Below are positions 45,242 through 53,853 of a DNA stretch of 64,000 nt, one piece after another (the stretch's first letter is position 1; every line of letters starts with the position of its first letter). The DNA comes from an uncultured Clostridia bacterium (GTDB lineage Bacteria > Bacillota > Clostridia > TANB77 > CAG-508): contig CAKPPF010000001.1 in assembly GCA_934177485.1 (NCBI GenBank), positions 333,476-397,475 of the forward strand, in the 5' to 3' direction. The position numbers and the translations under genes were made by a program. The notes below the pieces were generated by a model, which saw only the letters and a program-made list of their open reading frames with translations, was not told the DNA's origin and made no database searches.

Positions 45242-46333
45242 ATGTTAGCAATGGTTATTATACTTGTAGTAACAATAATAGGATTACTAGTATATAATTT
45301 AAATATTAATAAAAAATTACAGGAACTAAATAATGTAAACCAAAAAGTAACTAGTTTAAATGTACTGCAAGAGTTTATGAATACAATTGGAGAAGAAGAA
45401 ACAGTTGACAACAAAATAAAAAAGATAAACAACATTTTAATTGAAAAATATGAAATAAAGTATTCAACAATAGTTGTTTTTGATGGAGCAGAATATGTAA
45501 TAAAAGCAACAAATGTAAACGAGAAACATTGGGACACATTAAGAAATCTTCAAAATGAAGAAATTTTTAAAGATAGTATATCAACAGCTATGCCTAAATC
45601 TATTACTGTAGATAATGAACGAGAAACATTACCATATCAAAAATTGGAGTTTGGAAGAGCTAAGGCAGCTATATTTTTTCCATTATATATAGATAATATA
45701 TATATTGGATATTGGATATTAGAAAGTGGCACACCACATGCATTTGATAAACTAGACACAACAATACTTGAAGTGGTAAAGGATAATATATTAGCTGTTT
45801 TAAAATCTGTTTCTTATCAATCTGTTATTGAAAACTTAAAAAGAAAAGATTTATATTCAAATTTAAATAATGCTGAATTTTTATATGGAGAAGGTAAAAA
45901 AATAATCGATAGATACCCAATATCAAGTGTAGGAATGTTTACAATAACGAATTTACCACAGATTAATGATTCAGTTGGAAGAAACACAGGAAATAGAGCA
46001 GTTACAGAAGTTAGTCAATATATTCAAAATAGTATTTCAAATGAATATTTCTTTGTAAGATATATGGGACCTAAATTTTTATTAGTATTTTGCGGTGTAG
46101 AAACAGAAAGTGTTTCAGATTTTGTTCAAGAACTTAAAAATAATGTTGAAAGTATAAAAATTGAGGTAGATGAAAAAGATAAGAAAAATACTAAAAAAGA
46201 ATATGTTAATGTAAAATTGAATTTTGTTATAACTACATACTATAAAGGAACAGCTTTGGAAAAACTAAACCAAAAACTTGAAGAGTATTTAAATAATGCG
46301 GATTCTAGTGAAAGTGCTATTAATTTTATATAA
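45242..46333 (+). CDS. GAF plus degenerate GGDEF membrane protein
   Basis: A 363-residue protein after AGAGGTGAG. One N-terminal span (MVIILVVTIIGLLVYNLN) is followed by a short coiled coil and a GAF-like domain (about 40-200, STIVVFDGAEYVIKATNVNE ... AIFFPLYIDNIYIGYWILESG). The C-terminal domain follows the GGDEF layout (INDSVGRNTGNRAVTEVSQYI ... FVRYMGPKFLLVF), but the GGDEF loop reads MGPKF. It therefore probably lacks diguanylate cyclase activity and may bind ligand or partner. It lies 41 bp after the TadZ-like gene and 19 bp before ireB. Confidence 0.75.
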   Translation: MLAMVIILVVTIIGLLVYNLNINKKLQELNNVNQKVTSLNVLQEFMNTIGEEETVDNKIKKINNILIEKYEIKYSTIVVFDGAEYVIKATNVNEKHWDTLRNLQNEEIFKDSISTAMPKSITVDNERETLPYQKLEFGRAKAAIFFPLYIDNIYIGYWILESGTPHAFDKLDTTILEVVKDNILAVLKSVSYQSVIENLKRKDLYSNLNNAEFLYGEGKKIIDRYPISSVGMFTITNLPQINDSVGRNTGNRAVTEVSQYIQNSISNEYFFVRYMGPKFLLVFCGVETESVSDFVQELKNNVESIKIEVDEKDKKNTKKEYVNVKLNFVITTYYKGTALEKLNQKLEEYLNNADSSESAINFI

Positions 46334-46352
46334 TATATAAGGAGGTTTTGAT

Positions 46353-46607
46353 ATGGATTTTGACAAAACAATGAACTTTTCAGTAGAAAGGGATAAAAAT
46401 ATAAAGACAAGAGAAGTTTTAAAACAAGTGTATAGTGCATTACAAAAAAAAGGATACAATCCAATTAATCAGATTGTTGGATATATTTTATCTGGAGACC
46501 CAACTTATATAACTAGTTATAATGATGCAAGAAATTTAATAAGACAATTAGATAGAGATGAATTATTAGAAAAATTAGTTAGAAATTATATAGGATTAGA
46601 TGAATAA
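46353..46607 (+). CDS. ireB: IreB family regulatory phosphoprotein (DUF965)
   Basis: An 84-residue cytosolic protein after GGAGG. Signature is TMNFSVERDKNIKTREVLKQVYSALQKKGYNPINQIVGYILSGDPTYITSYNDARNLIRQLDRDELL (shown here only as FSVERDKN and GDPTYITSYNDAR). In Enterococcus, IreB is phosphorylated by the PASTA kinase IreK and controls cephalosporin resistance. No such kinase is in this window. It is followed at once by ruvX, a very conserved pairing in Firmicutes. Confidence 0.93.
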   Translation: MDFDKTMNFSVERDKNIKTREVLKQVYSALQKKGYNPINQIVGYILSGDPTYITSYNDARNLIRQLDRDELLEKLVRNYIGLDE

Positions 46608-46608
46608 A

Positions 46609-47025
46609 ATGAAAAAATTAGGGATTGACTATGGAGATAGTAGAGTAGGAATTGCAATAACAGATGCTCTTGGTATAACAGCACAGGGAATGGAAACAAT
46701 ACATCATAATGGAAATGATAAAGTTGTTTTAAAAAGACTTGAGGAGATAATAAATGAAAATGAAGTTGACACTTTAGTTGTTGGAATGCCATATAATTTG
46801 AAAGGCGAAGTAGCTCAAAGAGCAGAAACTACTGAAAAATTTATTCAAAAACTGAAATGCAAGTTTAATAAAGTTAAAATTGAAGTAATTGATGAAAGAC
46901 TCACAACTGTTGCTGCACATAAAACGATGAATTTTCTTAATATAAATCCTAAAAAGAAAAGAAATTTGGTAGATACCATTTCAGCAGTATATATTTTGGA
47001 AATGTATATTAATAAGAAAAAATAA
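46609..47025 (+). CDS. ruvX: Holliday junction resolvase-like protein RuvX (YqgF)
   Basis: A 138-residue RNase H-fold protein; family members act on Holliday junctions or in 16S pre-rRNA processing. Motifs are MKKLGIDYGDSRVGIAITDALG (D7 region), VVGMPYNLKGEVAQRAETTEKF and IDERLTTVAA, ending KRNLVDTISAVYIL. The start is uncertain: an ATG at 46600 overlaps the ireB stop, and the ATG at 46609 gives the usual MKKLGIDYG. It forms the conserved ireB-ruvX-DUF1292 string. Confidence 0.93.
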   Translation: MKKLGIDYGDSRVGIAITDALGITAQGMETIHHNGNDKVVLKRLEEIINENEVDTLVVGMPYNLKGEVAQRAETTEKFIQKLKCKFNKVKIEVIDERLTTVAAHKTMNFLNINPKKKRNLVDTISAVYILEMYINKKK

Positions 47026-47093
47026 TTATGTTATTAATGTTGTAGAAATACAATATAATTTATATAGGTAAAAATTGAAAGGAGAAAATTAAA

Positions 47094-47393
47094 ATGAGCG
47101 AAGATACAAATAATAACGAGGAATTAGATAATATCATTGTACTTAATGATGAGGAAGGAAATGAAACAGAATTCGAATTCTTAGATTTAATAGAATATGA
47201 AGGAGACGAATATGTAGTTTTATTACCAGTTGAAGATGCAGATGATGCTGATGAAGTTGTAATATTAAAAGTAGAAGATACAGAATCAGAAGACGAAGAA
47301 TCTTATGTAAGTGTTGATGATGATGATGTATTAAACAAAGTATTTGAAATATTCAAAGAAAAATTCAAAGATGATTTTAATTTTGTTGATTAA
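47094..47393 (+). CDS. DUF1292 family acidic protein
   Basis: A 99-residue, very acidic protein with AAGGAG 9 bases upstream. The DUF1292 pattern is IIVLNDEEGNETEFEFLDLIEYEGDEYVVLLP followed by EVVILKVEDTESEDEESYVSVDDDDVLNKVFEIFKEKF (quoted in parts: EFLDLIEYEGDEYVVLLP, DEVVILKVE). Function unknown; it follows ruvX in many Firmicutes. A terminator closes the unit. Confidence 0.9.
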   Translation: MSEDTNNNEELDNIIVLNDEEGNETEFEFLDLIEYEGDEYVVLLPVEDADDADEVVILKVEDTESEDEESYVSVDDDDVLNKVFEIFKEKFKDDFNFVD

Positions 47394-47422
47394 TTTAAAT
47401 CAAAATAGTTGTAAAAATATAG

Positions 47423-47459
47423 ATAAACTGATATACTTTAATATATCAGTTTATTTTGT
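47423..47459 (+). terminator. Terminator after the DUF1292 gene
   Basis: Perfect 13-bp stem ATAAACTGATATA / TATATCAGTTTAT, then TTTGTT. Confidence 0.8.
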
Positions 47460-47592
47460 TATTGAATAGGAAAAATCAAAGATTTTTCTATTCGACAAAA
47501 AATGCTATAATCGCTAATGCCTTTGAGATTTCCTCATTTCATTTGGAAACTCAAATCGGCGAGAAGAAAAGTGTGGCAAAGCCACTTTTCTT
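47457..47592 (+). repeat. Family A structured repeat, copy 6
   Basis: Palindromic arm GAATAGGAAAAATC...GATTTTTCTATTC, core ATGCTATAATCGCTAATGCC, hairpin with TTTCC/GGAAA arms, link CGGCGAG, and the terminal stem AAGAAAAGTGTGGC/GCCACTTTTCTT. Stems differ from copies at 10297-35175 while pairing is kept. It matches the copy at 1-128. Confidence 0.85.
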
Positions 47593-47605
47593 GCAATGGC
47601 AAAAA

Positions 47606-47679
47606 GGGTAGGCACAAGATCTACCCACTACATAAAAGTAATTAATGTAACGTGTAGGGGGCAGATTTTATGCCTTCCC
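47606..47679. repeat. Two family B repeats
   Basis: GGGTAGG-CACAAGA-TCTACCC (47606-47626) and a decayed GGGGGCAGATTTTATGCCTTCCC-type copy (47657-47679) in the opposite orientation. The gap 47394-47732 otherwise holds no gene. Confidence 0.65.
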
Positions 47680-47732
47680 AAAAGAAAAATTGGAAATTTT
47701 TCTTATTTGTTTTTGAAAAGGAGTTGAAAAAT

Positions 47733-48185
47733 ATGGAAGAAGATAATAAAGAGCTTGTAAAAGAAGCAGTTTCTGAAAAAGAAACAGGAATAAAAATAGC
47801 TGATGATGTTATTGCTATTATTGCTGGAAAAGCTGCATCTGAAATTGAAGGCGTGTATTCAATGTCAGGTGGTTTTGCAGGAGGAATATCAGAAGTTTTT
47901 GGAAAGAAAAACTTTACTAGAGGAATAAAAGTTGATAATAGCGGAGAAAAATTAAAAATAGATGTAAATATAATAGTTGAATACGGTGCTAGAATACCAG
48001 ATGTTGCATATCAAATTCAAAATAAGGTCAAAAAATCTGTAGAAAGTATGACTGGAATTGGTGTTGAAGAAGTAAATGTGCATATTCAAGGTGTAAATAC
48101 AGAAACAACAAAAAAAGAACAAAATAAAGAAGAAGTAAAAGAAAATTCAAAAGAACAAGTAAATGAAGAAAAAGTGGAGGAATAA
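47733..48185 (+). CDS. Asp23/Gls24 family envelope stress response protein
   Basis: A 150-residue member of the Asp23 family, which forms membrane-proximal assemblies held by AmaP. I start at MEEDNKELVKEAVSEKETG, 10 bases after AAGGAG. Family motifs are GIKIADDVIAIIAGKAASEIEGVYSM, GGISEVFGKKNFTRGIKV, IIVEYGARIPDVAYQIQNKVKKSVESMTG and VEEVNVHIQGV (quoted in parts). The Lys/Glu-rich C-terminal tail is low in complexity. It is followed by amaP and DUF2273, the standard partners. Confidence 0.93.
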   Translation: MEEDNKELVKEAVSEKETGIKIADDVIAIIAGKAASEIEGVYSMSGGFAGGISEVFGKKNFTRGIKVDNSGEKLKIDVNIIVEYGARIPDVAYQIQNKVKKSVESMTGIGVEEVNVHIQGVNTETTKKEQNKEEVKENSKEQVNEEKVEE

Positions 48186-48189
48186 AAAA

Positions 48190-48759
48190 ATGAAAATTTT
48201 AGAAAAAATATCTTTAACAGTATTTTCAATGATTATATTAATGTTAAGTTTAATATTAAGTTTAATGCTATTTAATTGGCTAGAGGTAAATTATATTTAC
48301 TATTTCTTGAAATTTTTAGTTGCTACACCTATTGCAACAAATATTTCTTTAGGAATTGCAATTGTTTTAATGCTTTTAGCTATAAAATGTATATTTTTTC
48401 CATCATATGCTAAAGAAAAAAATGAAAGAGCAGATGGAATTTTGCTAGAAAACGAAACTGGAAAACTACTTATATCAGTTGAAACAATAGAGAATTTAGT
48501 AAAAGGTGTGGTTAATGGTTTTCCAAGTATAAAAAATTGTAATTGCAGAGTTAAATTGGACAAGCAAGTTAATAATATTGCAATAGACTTAAATATAGTT
48601 GTTACATCAGAAACTGTTATAAAAGATTTATCAGTAAATTTACAAAATAAAATAAAAGAAGTTATAAAAAATACAACAGAAATTGATACAAAAGCAATAA
48701 ACATAAAAGTTAAAAATATAGAACAACCTAAAGCAACAACTAATGAAATAGGAGGATAA
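48190..48759 (+). CDS. amaP: Alkaline shock response membrane anchor protein AmaP
   Basis: A 189-residue protein that holds Asp23 at the membrane. I start at MKILEKISL, 8 bases after GGAGG. Two spans (ISLTVFSMIILMLSLILSLMLF and ISLGIAIVLMLLAIKCIFF) are followed by a soluble domain (LLISVETIENLVKGVVNGFPSIKNCNCRVKL ... INIKVKNIEQP, in parts) related to Asp23. It lies 4 bp after the asp23-type gene and 4 bp before the DUF2273 gene. Confidence 0.9.
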   Translation: MKILEKISLTVFSMIILMLSLILSLMLFNWLEVNYIYYFLKFLVATPIATNISLGIAIVLMLLAIKCIFFPSYAKEKNERADGILLENETGKLLISVETIENLVKGVVNGFPSIKNCNCRVKLDKQVNNIAIDLNIVVTSETVIKDLSVNLQNKIKEVIKNTTEIDTKAINIKVKNIEQPKATTNEIGG

Positions 48760-48763
48760 CATT

Positions 48764-48967
48764 ATGGATGGTTTTAAAAATTTTTTACAAGAATATTATG
48801 GGGCTATAATTGGAGCTTTAATTGCAATAATAATATTATGTACAGGACTATATAGACTTATAATTGGAATAATATTAATTGGAATTGGAATTTATGTTGG
48901 AAATTATATACAAAAGAATAAATATGAAGTAAAAGAAAAAATAAAAAATTTTGTTGATAAGATTTAA
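48764..48967 (+). CDS. DUF2273 family small membrane protein
   Basis: A 67-residue protein after GGAGG. One long or two tightly packed spans (GAIIGALIAIIILCTGLYRLIIGIILIGIGIYVG, quoted in part as ALIAIIILCTGLYRLIIG) and a basic tail. It is the third standard member of the asp23-amaP group. Role unknown. Confidence 0.88.
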   Translation: MDGFKNFLQEYYGAIIGALIAIIILCTGLYRLIIGIILIGIGIYVGNYIQKNKYEVKEKIKNFVDKI

Positions 48968-48984
48968 AATATGTGGAGGAAAAA

Positions 48985-49404
48985 ATGAAAAGATCTGCAG
49001 CAAGAGAAGATACATTCAAACTATTGTATAGTTTAGAAGTACAGAAAGATAATAATATAGAAGAACAAATAGATTTGTATTTCGAAAATGAAAATATTAT
49101 AGATGAGGATACTAAAAAATTTATTAAGTCTATAGTATTAGGTATAGAAGAAAATTTAAGTAGTATTGAAAATAGTATTGCTACTAATCTAAAAAAAGAT
49201 TGGAAGCTTGATAGAATTTCTAAAGTAGATTTAGTTTTATTAAAACTTGCAGTATATGAAATATTATATACTGATGTTCCGTACAAAGTTGCCACAAATG
49301 AGGCAATAGAACTATCAAAAAAATATGGAGACGAAACATCTCCAAATTTTATAAATGGAATTTTAGCAAGTATTATTAAAGAAAGTGGAAAAGCTAATGA
49401 TTAG
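48985..49404 (+). CDS. nusB: Transcription antitermination factor NusB
   Basis: A 139-residue all-helical protein that with NusE promotes rRNA antitermination. I start at MKRSAAREDTFKLLY, 6 bases after GGAGG. Family motifs are the AARE...LLYSLEVQ helix, DRISKVDLVLLKLAVYEILY and VPYKVATNEAIELSKKYGDETSPNFINGIL (in parts). The last codons overlap the xseA start by 8 bases, so they are coupled. Confidence 0.95.
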   Translation: MKRSAAREDTFKLLYSLEVQKDNNIEEQIDLYFENENIIDEDTKKFIKSIVLGIEENLSSIENSIATNLKKDWKLDRISKVDLVLLKLAVYEILYTDVPYKVATNEAIELSKKYGDETSPNFINGILASIIKESGKAND

Positions 49405-50590
49405 ACCAAATCCAATAACTGTTTCAGATTTGAATAATTATATTAAAAATAAAATTGGAAATGATGAATTTTTAAATAATGTATATATTAAAGGTGAAAT
49501 ATCTAATTTTAAACATCATTATACTGGACACATGTATTTTACATTAAAAGACAAGAATTCTTTAATAAAATGCATTATGTTTAAAACATATACAACGAAT
49601 TTAACTTTCATTCCTAAAGACGGAATGAAAGTTTTGATACTTGGTACAGTATCTGTGTTTGAAAGAGATGGAGTTTATCAAATATATTGTAAAGCAATGG
49701 AAGAAGACGGAATAGGAGACTTATATATAAAATACGAAGAATTAAAGAAAAAACTTGAAGAAGAAGGACTATTCGATAAAAAGTATAAAAAAAGTATTCC
49801 ATTTATGCCCAAAATCGTTGGTGTTTTAACCTCTCAAACTGGATCTGTAATTAAAGATATAATAAACGTAAGTACTAGAAGAAATCCTAATGTATACATA
49901 CGTCTTTTACCAGTACCTGTTCAGGGAGAAGGAGCAGCAACTAAAATTGCGGATGCAATAAAATTAATGAACGATGAAAAACTTGCAGATGTTATAATAC
50001 TTGCAAGAGGTGGTGGATCATTAGAGGATTTGTGGCCTTTTAACGAAGAAATTGTTGCAAGAGCAATATTTAAATCTGAGCTTCCAGTAATTTCTGCGGT
50101 AGGGCATGAAACCGATTTTTCAATTTCAGATTTTGTTGCAGATTTAAGGGCACCTACACCTTCAGCAGCTGCAGAACTTGCTGTAGCGAATGTTTATGAT
50201 GTTAAAGAAAATTTAAATAAGTACAATAATAGATTTGCAGTTGCACTAAATAAAAAATTAGAATTATCAAAACTTAAGTATGAGAAAGTTCTATCTTTAA
50301 AGGTCTTAAAAGAACCATTGCTAAGAATACAGGATGAATATATTAAGCTAGATAATAATATAAAATTGCTATATGATAAAACAATGGAAAAATATAAAGA
50401 GGCAAATAATAAATTTATTAACATGGTATCAAAGCTTGACTCACTTGGACCATTAAAAACACTTACGAGAGGCTATAGTATAGTACAAAAAAATAACAAA
50501 ATAATAAAAAGTGTAAATGAATTGAAAAAAGGTGATAAAGTTGATATTAGACTTTTAGATGGAAACGTATCAGCTATAATAGATAAATAA
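49397..50590 (+). CDS. xseA: Exodeoxyribonuclease VII large subunit
   Basis: Large subunit of the single-strand-specific exonuclease. It has 397 residues. I start at MIRPNPITVSDLNNYIK, overlapping nusB. The N-terminal OB fold has VYIKGEISNFKHHYTGHMYFTLKDK (in parts) and the catalytic domain has GVLTSQTGSVIKDII, ILARGGGSLEDLWPFNEE and AVGHETDFSISDFVADLRAPTPSAAAEL (in parts). A long coiled coil follows and the RGYSIV element lies near the C-terminus. xseB follows 18 bp later. Confidence 0.95.
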   Translation: MIRPNPITVSDLNNYIKNKIGNDEFLNNVYIKGEISNFKHHYTGHMYFTLKDKNSLIKCIMFKTYTTNLTFIPKDGMKVLILGTVSVFERDGVYQIYCKAMEEDGIGDLYIKYEELKKKLEEEGLFDKKYKKSIPFMPKIVGVLTSQTGSVIKDIINVSTRRNPNVYIRLLPVPVQGEGAATKIADAIKLMNDEKLADVIILARGGGSLEDLWPFNEEIVARAIFKSELPVISAVGHETDFSISDFVADLRAPTPSAAAELAVANVYDVKENLNKYNNRFAVALNKKLELSKLKYEKVLSLKVLKEPLLRIQDEYIKLDNNIKLLYDKTMEKYKEANNKFINMVSKLDSLGPLKTLTRGYSIVQKNNKIIKSVNELKKGDKVDIRLLDGNVSAIIDK

Positions 50591-50608
50591 AAATAGGGAG
50601 AGTATAAA

Positions 50609-50833
50609 ATGAAAGAAAAAAGTTTTGAAGAAATGATGCAGGCATTAGAAAATATTTCTTCTGAATTAGAAAGTGGCAAATTAACTCTAGATGAATCTGT
50701 AAAAAAATTTGAAGAAGGAATGGAAATATCTAAAGAATGTTCTAAAATATTAGAAAATGCTGAGAAGAGAATTACAATATTAACTAAAAAAGATAATGAT
50801 GAAATAAAAGAAGATGAATTTGAAAACGATTAA
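50609..50833 (+). CDS. xseB: Exodeoxyribonuclease VII small subunit
   Basis: A 74-residue two-helix protein that packs on the XseA coiled coil. The family motif is SFEEMMQALENISSELESGKLTLDESVKKFEEGMEI (in parts: FEEMMQALENI, SGKLTLDESVKKFEEG). AGGGAG lies 8 bases upstream. It sits directly after xseA as usual. Confidence 0.93.
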   Translation: MKEKSFEEMMQALENISSELESGKLTLDESVKKFEEGMEISKECSKILENAEKRITILTKKDNDEIKEDEFEND

Positions 50834-50860
50834 GTATAAATTTATAAAAGAGGGATGAGA

Positions 50861-51304
50861 ATGCAAAACAACTTTTTAATGTTTGTGACAAATAAATATA
50901 TATATGTTCCACTTATGTTATGGTTTGTAATCCAGTTATATAAGTTAATATATGATTTATGTACAACAAAAAAATTTAATTTTAAAAGAATAATGGGAGC
51001 AGGGGGAATGCCTAGTTCACACTCTGCAGTTGTAACTTCACTTGCAACACTTGTTGGAAAATATAATGGAGTAGATAGTGCTATTTTTGCAATAGCATTA
51101 ATAATGGCATGTGTTGTGATGTATGATGCCTGTGGAGTTAGAAGAGCTGCTGGAAAACAAGCCAAAGTTTTAAATGAAATAGTAAATACACCAGGATTAA
51201 GCAATATAGAGGTTCAAGGAAAACTACAAGAAGCATTAGGGCATACTCCAACGCAAGTGTTTGTTGGAGCTATAATAGGAATAATAGCAGGTTTAATATT
51301 TTAG
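50861..51304 (+). CDS. Divergent PAP2 (DUF212) family membrane protein
   Basis: A 147-residue integral membrane protein. I start at MQNNFLMFVTNKY, 6 bases after AGAGGG. The phosphatase-like signature is MGAGGMPSSHSAVVTSLATLVG (in part: GAGGMPSSHSAVV), then MACVVMYDACGVRRAAGKQAKVLNEI, and the end GHTPTQVFVGAIIGIIAGLIF. Members resemble acid phosphatase/vanadium haloperoxidase domains, but their substrate is not established. It has four or so spans. Confidence 0.9.
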   Translation: MQNNFLMFVTNKYIYVPLMLWFVIQLYKLIYDLCTTKKFNFKRIMGAGGMPSSHSAVVTSLATLVGKYNGVDSAIFAIALIMACVVMYDACGVRRAAGKQAKVLNEIVNTPGLSNIEVQGKLQEALGHTPTQVFVGAIIGIIAGLIF

Positions 51305-51344
51305 GATTATTTATAAAAATTTTAAATATATGGAGGTGTTTTTA

Positions 51345-53007
51345 ATGTCAGATATTGAAATCGCAAGAAACTCTAAACTAGAAATGATTAATGAAGTGGC
51401 AAAAAATGTTGGAATATCAGATGAAGATTTAGAACTTTATGGAAAATATAAAGCTAAGATTTCAAATGATGTATATGAAAAAATAAAAGATAAAAAAGAC
51501 GGAAAACTTATTTTGGTAACAGCAATAAATCCTACTCCGTTAGGAGAAGGAAAAACAACAATTTCCATTGGTTTAGCTGATGGATTAAGAAAAATTGGTA
51601 AGAGTTCAATATTAGCATTAAGAGAACCATCTTTAGGGCCTGTATTTGGAATGAAAGGTGGCGCTACAGGTGGTGGAAAATCTCAAATAGCACCTATGGA
51701 AGATATAAATTTGCACTTTACAGGAGACATTCATGCAATAACTACTGCAAATAATTTATTATCTGCAATGATAGATAATCATATATATTTTGGCAATGAA
51801 TTAAAGATAAAAAAAGTAATATGGAAACGTTGTTTAGATTTAAATGATAGGCAATTAAGAGTAGTAAATACTGGTTTATCTGAAGAAAAAAATGTTGTGC
51901 CAAGAATAGATGGATTTAATATAACAGTTGCATCTGAAATTATGGCAATTTTATGTTTAGCTAAAGATATAAAAGATTTAAAAAGACGACTTGGAAATAT
52001 TATAATTGGATATAATGAAGAAGATAAACCTGTAACTGCAAGAGACTTAAAAGCAGATGGAAGTATGACAGTTTTATTGAAAGACGCAATAAAGCCTAAT
52101 TTAGTTCAAACATTAGAACATACGCCAGCTATTATTCATGGTGGACCATTTGCTAATATTGCGCATGGATGCAACAGCATTATTGCCACAAAACTAGCAT
52201 TGAAACTTGCTGATTATACAGTTACAGAGGCAGGATTTGGAGCAGATTTGGGTGCAGAAAAATTCTTGGATATTAAATGCAAAACAGCTAATATCAAACC
52301 AGATGTTGTTGTTTGCGTAGCAACTTTAAAAGCATTAAAATATCATGGCGGTGCAAGTAAGGATTCTGTAAATATAGAAAACCTTGAGGCATTAAATAGA
52401 GGAATGAAAAACTTATTAAAACATATTGAAAACTTGCATATTTTGTATGGATTAAACGTAATAGTTGCAATAAATAAATATGTAACAGATTCTAAAAATG
52501 AAATTGATTTTCTTCAAAATAAATTACAAGAAAAAAATATAGAACTAAGTTTAGTTGAGAGTTGGGAACATGGTGGAGATGGAGCAAAAGACTTAGCAAC
52601 TAAGGTAGTTCGGACTAGCTAATAAAGAAACAAAGTTAAATAAAATATATGAACTTGAAGACTCAATAGAAGAAAAAATAGAGGCAGTTTCTAAAAAAGT
52701 TTATGGAGCTGAAGGAATTGAAATATCTAAAGAGGCACAAAAACAAATAGACTTTATAAAACAAATTGGTTACAATAACTTACCTATATGTATAGCAAAA
52801 ACACAGTACTCATTTTCAGATGATGCAAAAAACCTAGAATGCTTAGAACCATTTAAAATACATATAAAAGAAGTTATACTGGATGCTGGAGCAGAGTTTA
52901 TTGTTGTAATAACAGGAAAGATATTTACAATGCCAGGACTTCCTAAAAAGCCTGCAGCAGAAAATATAGATATTGATAAAGATGGAAATATAATAGGAAT
53001 TTTTTAA
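51345..53007 (+). pseudogene. fhs: Formate-tetrahydrofolate ligase, one frameshift
   Basis: ATP-dependent synthesis of 10-formyl-THF, a Wood-Ljungdahl/one-carbon enzyme. I start after GGAGGTG. The first frame has TPLGEGKTTISIGLADGLRK (from residue 64), LREPSLGPVFGMKGGATGGG and GAGFGADLGAEKFLDIKC-like regions. At 52611 an extra C directly before GG causes the reading VVRTS and a stop at 52620. Without it the frame gives VVGLANKETKLNKIYELE and continues to GDGNIIGIF at 53007, about 553 residues, the usual length. The 3' part retains PICIAKTQYSFSDD and TGKIFTMPGLPKKPAAENID (in parts), so the gene is otherwise undamaged. Confidence 0.92.
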
Positions 53008-53085
53008 AAAAATCATAAAATCACTTTTTTTGGAAAAAATATAACAAAACGATGTATAAATAAATTTCAAAAAAGGTGGTTTTTT

Positions 53086-53778
53086 ATGTTATATAAAGAA
53101 AAAATAAAAAATGTTTTAGTTATATTAACAATTTCTTTAATTGTAATTTTTGTTTTATATAGTGTGTTTATTAAAAATAGTGCTATTTTTGCATTATCAA
53201 AATATGGCTCAAGAGGTAATGAGGTTACACAAATTCAAACAAAACTAAAAAGATGGGGATACTATAAAGGTTCGGTAGATGGAATTTATGGAAGTAAAAC
53301 AGTTAGTGCAGTTAAATCATTTCAAAGAAAAAATGGCCTAACTGCAGATGGAATTGCAGGGGCTAAAACTCTTGCAGCAATGGGAATAACATCTTCTAGT
53401 AATTCAGGCTCAAGCAGTTCTTCTAATAGCTCAAATTTGAATTTGCTTGCTAGACTTGTTCATGGTGAAGCAAGAGGAGAACCATATTCAGGACAAGTTG
53501 CTGTTGCAGCAGTTGTTTTGAATAGAGTTAAAAGTTCTAAATTTCCTAATACTGTCGCAGGTGTTATATATCAGGCTGGAGCGTTCGATGTTGTAAGTGA
53601 TGGACAAATTAATATGTCTCCAGATTCTACATCAATAAAAGCTGCACAAGACGCAATAAATGGATGGGACCCATCTTATGGTGCAATATATTACTTTAAC
53701 CCTAACACAGCAACAAGTAAATGGATATGGTCTAGACCATTAACAGTAGTAATAGGAAATCACAGATTTTGTAAATAA
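53086..53778 (+). CDS. Spore cortex-lytic/cell wall hydrolase, SleB type
   Basis: A 230-residue hydrolase, AAAAGGTGG 6 bases before the start. A signal-like span (VLVILTISLIVIFVLYSVF), a peptidoglycan-binding domain (YGSRGNEVTQIQTKLKRWGYY ... VKSFQRKNGLTADGIAG) and a Ser/Asn linker precede the Hydrolase_2 domain with LARLVHGEARGEPYSGQVAVAAVVLNRV (in parts) where E128 is the expected catalytic acid. SleB-like enzymes cut spore cortex on germination. ypeB, the usual partner, is not next to it. Confidence 0.9.
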   Translation: MLYKEKIKNVLVILTISLIVIFVLYSVFIKNSAIFALSKYGSRGNEVTQIQTKLKRWGYYKGSVDGIYGSKTVSAVKSFQRKNGLTADGIAGAKTLAAMGITSSSNSGSSSSSNSSNLNLLARLVHGEARGEPYSGQVAVAAVVLNRVKSSKFPNTVAGVIYQAGAFDVVSDGQINMSPDSTSIKAAQDAINGWDPSYGAIYYFNPNTATSKWIWSRPLTVVIGNHRFCK

Positions 53779-53853
53779 GAAAAGTTGGCTTCGCAAATAT
53801 GCACTGCCTAAGGTAACTTAACCTTGTTATATACGTAAAAATCTTGATTTTTC

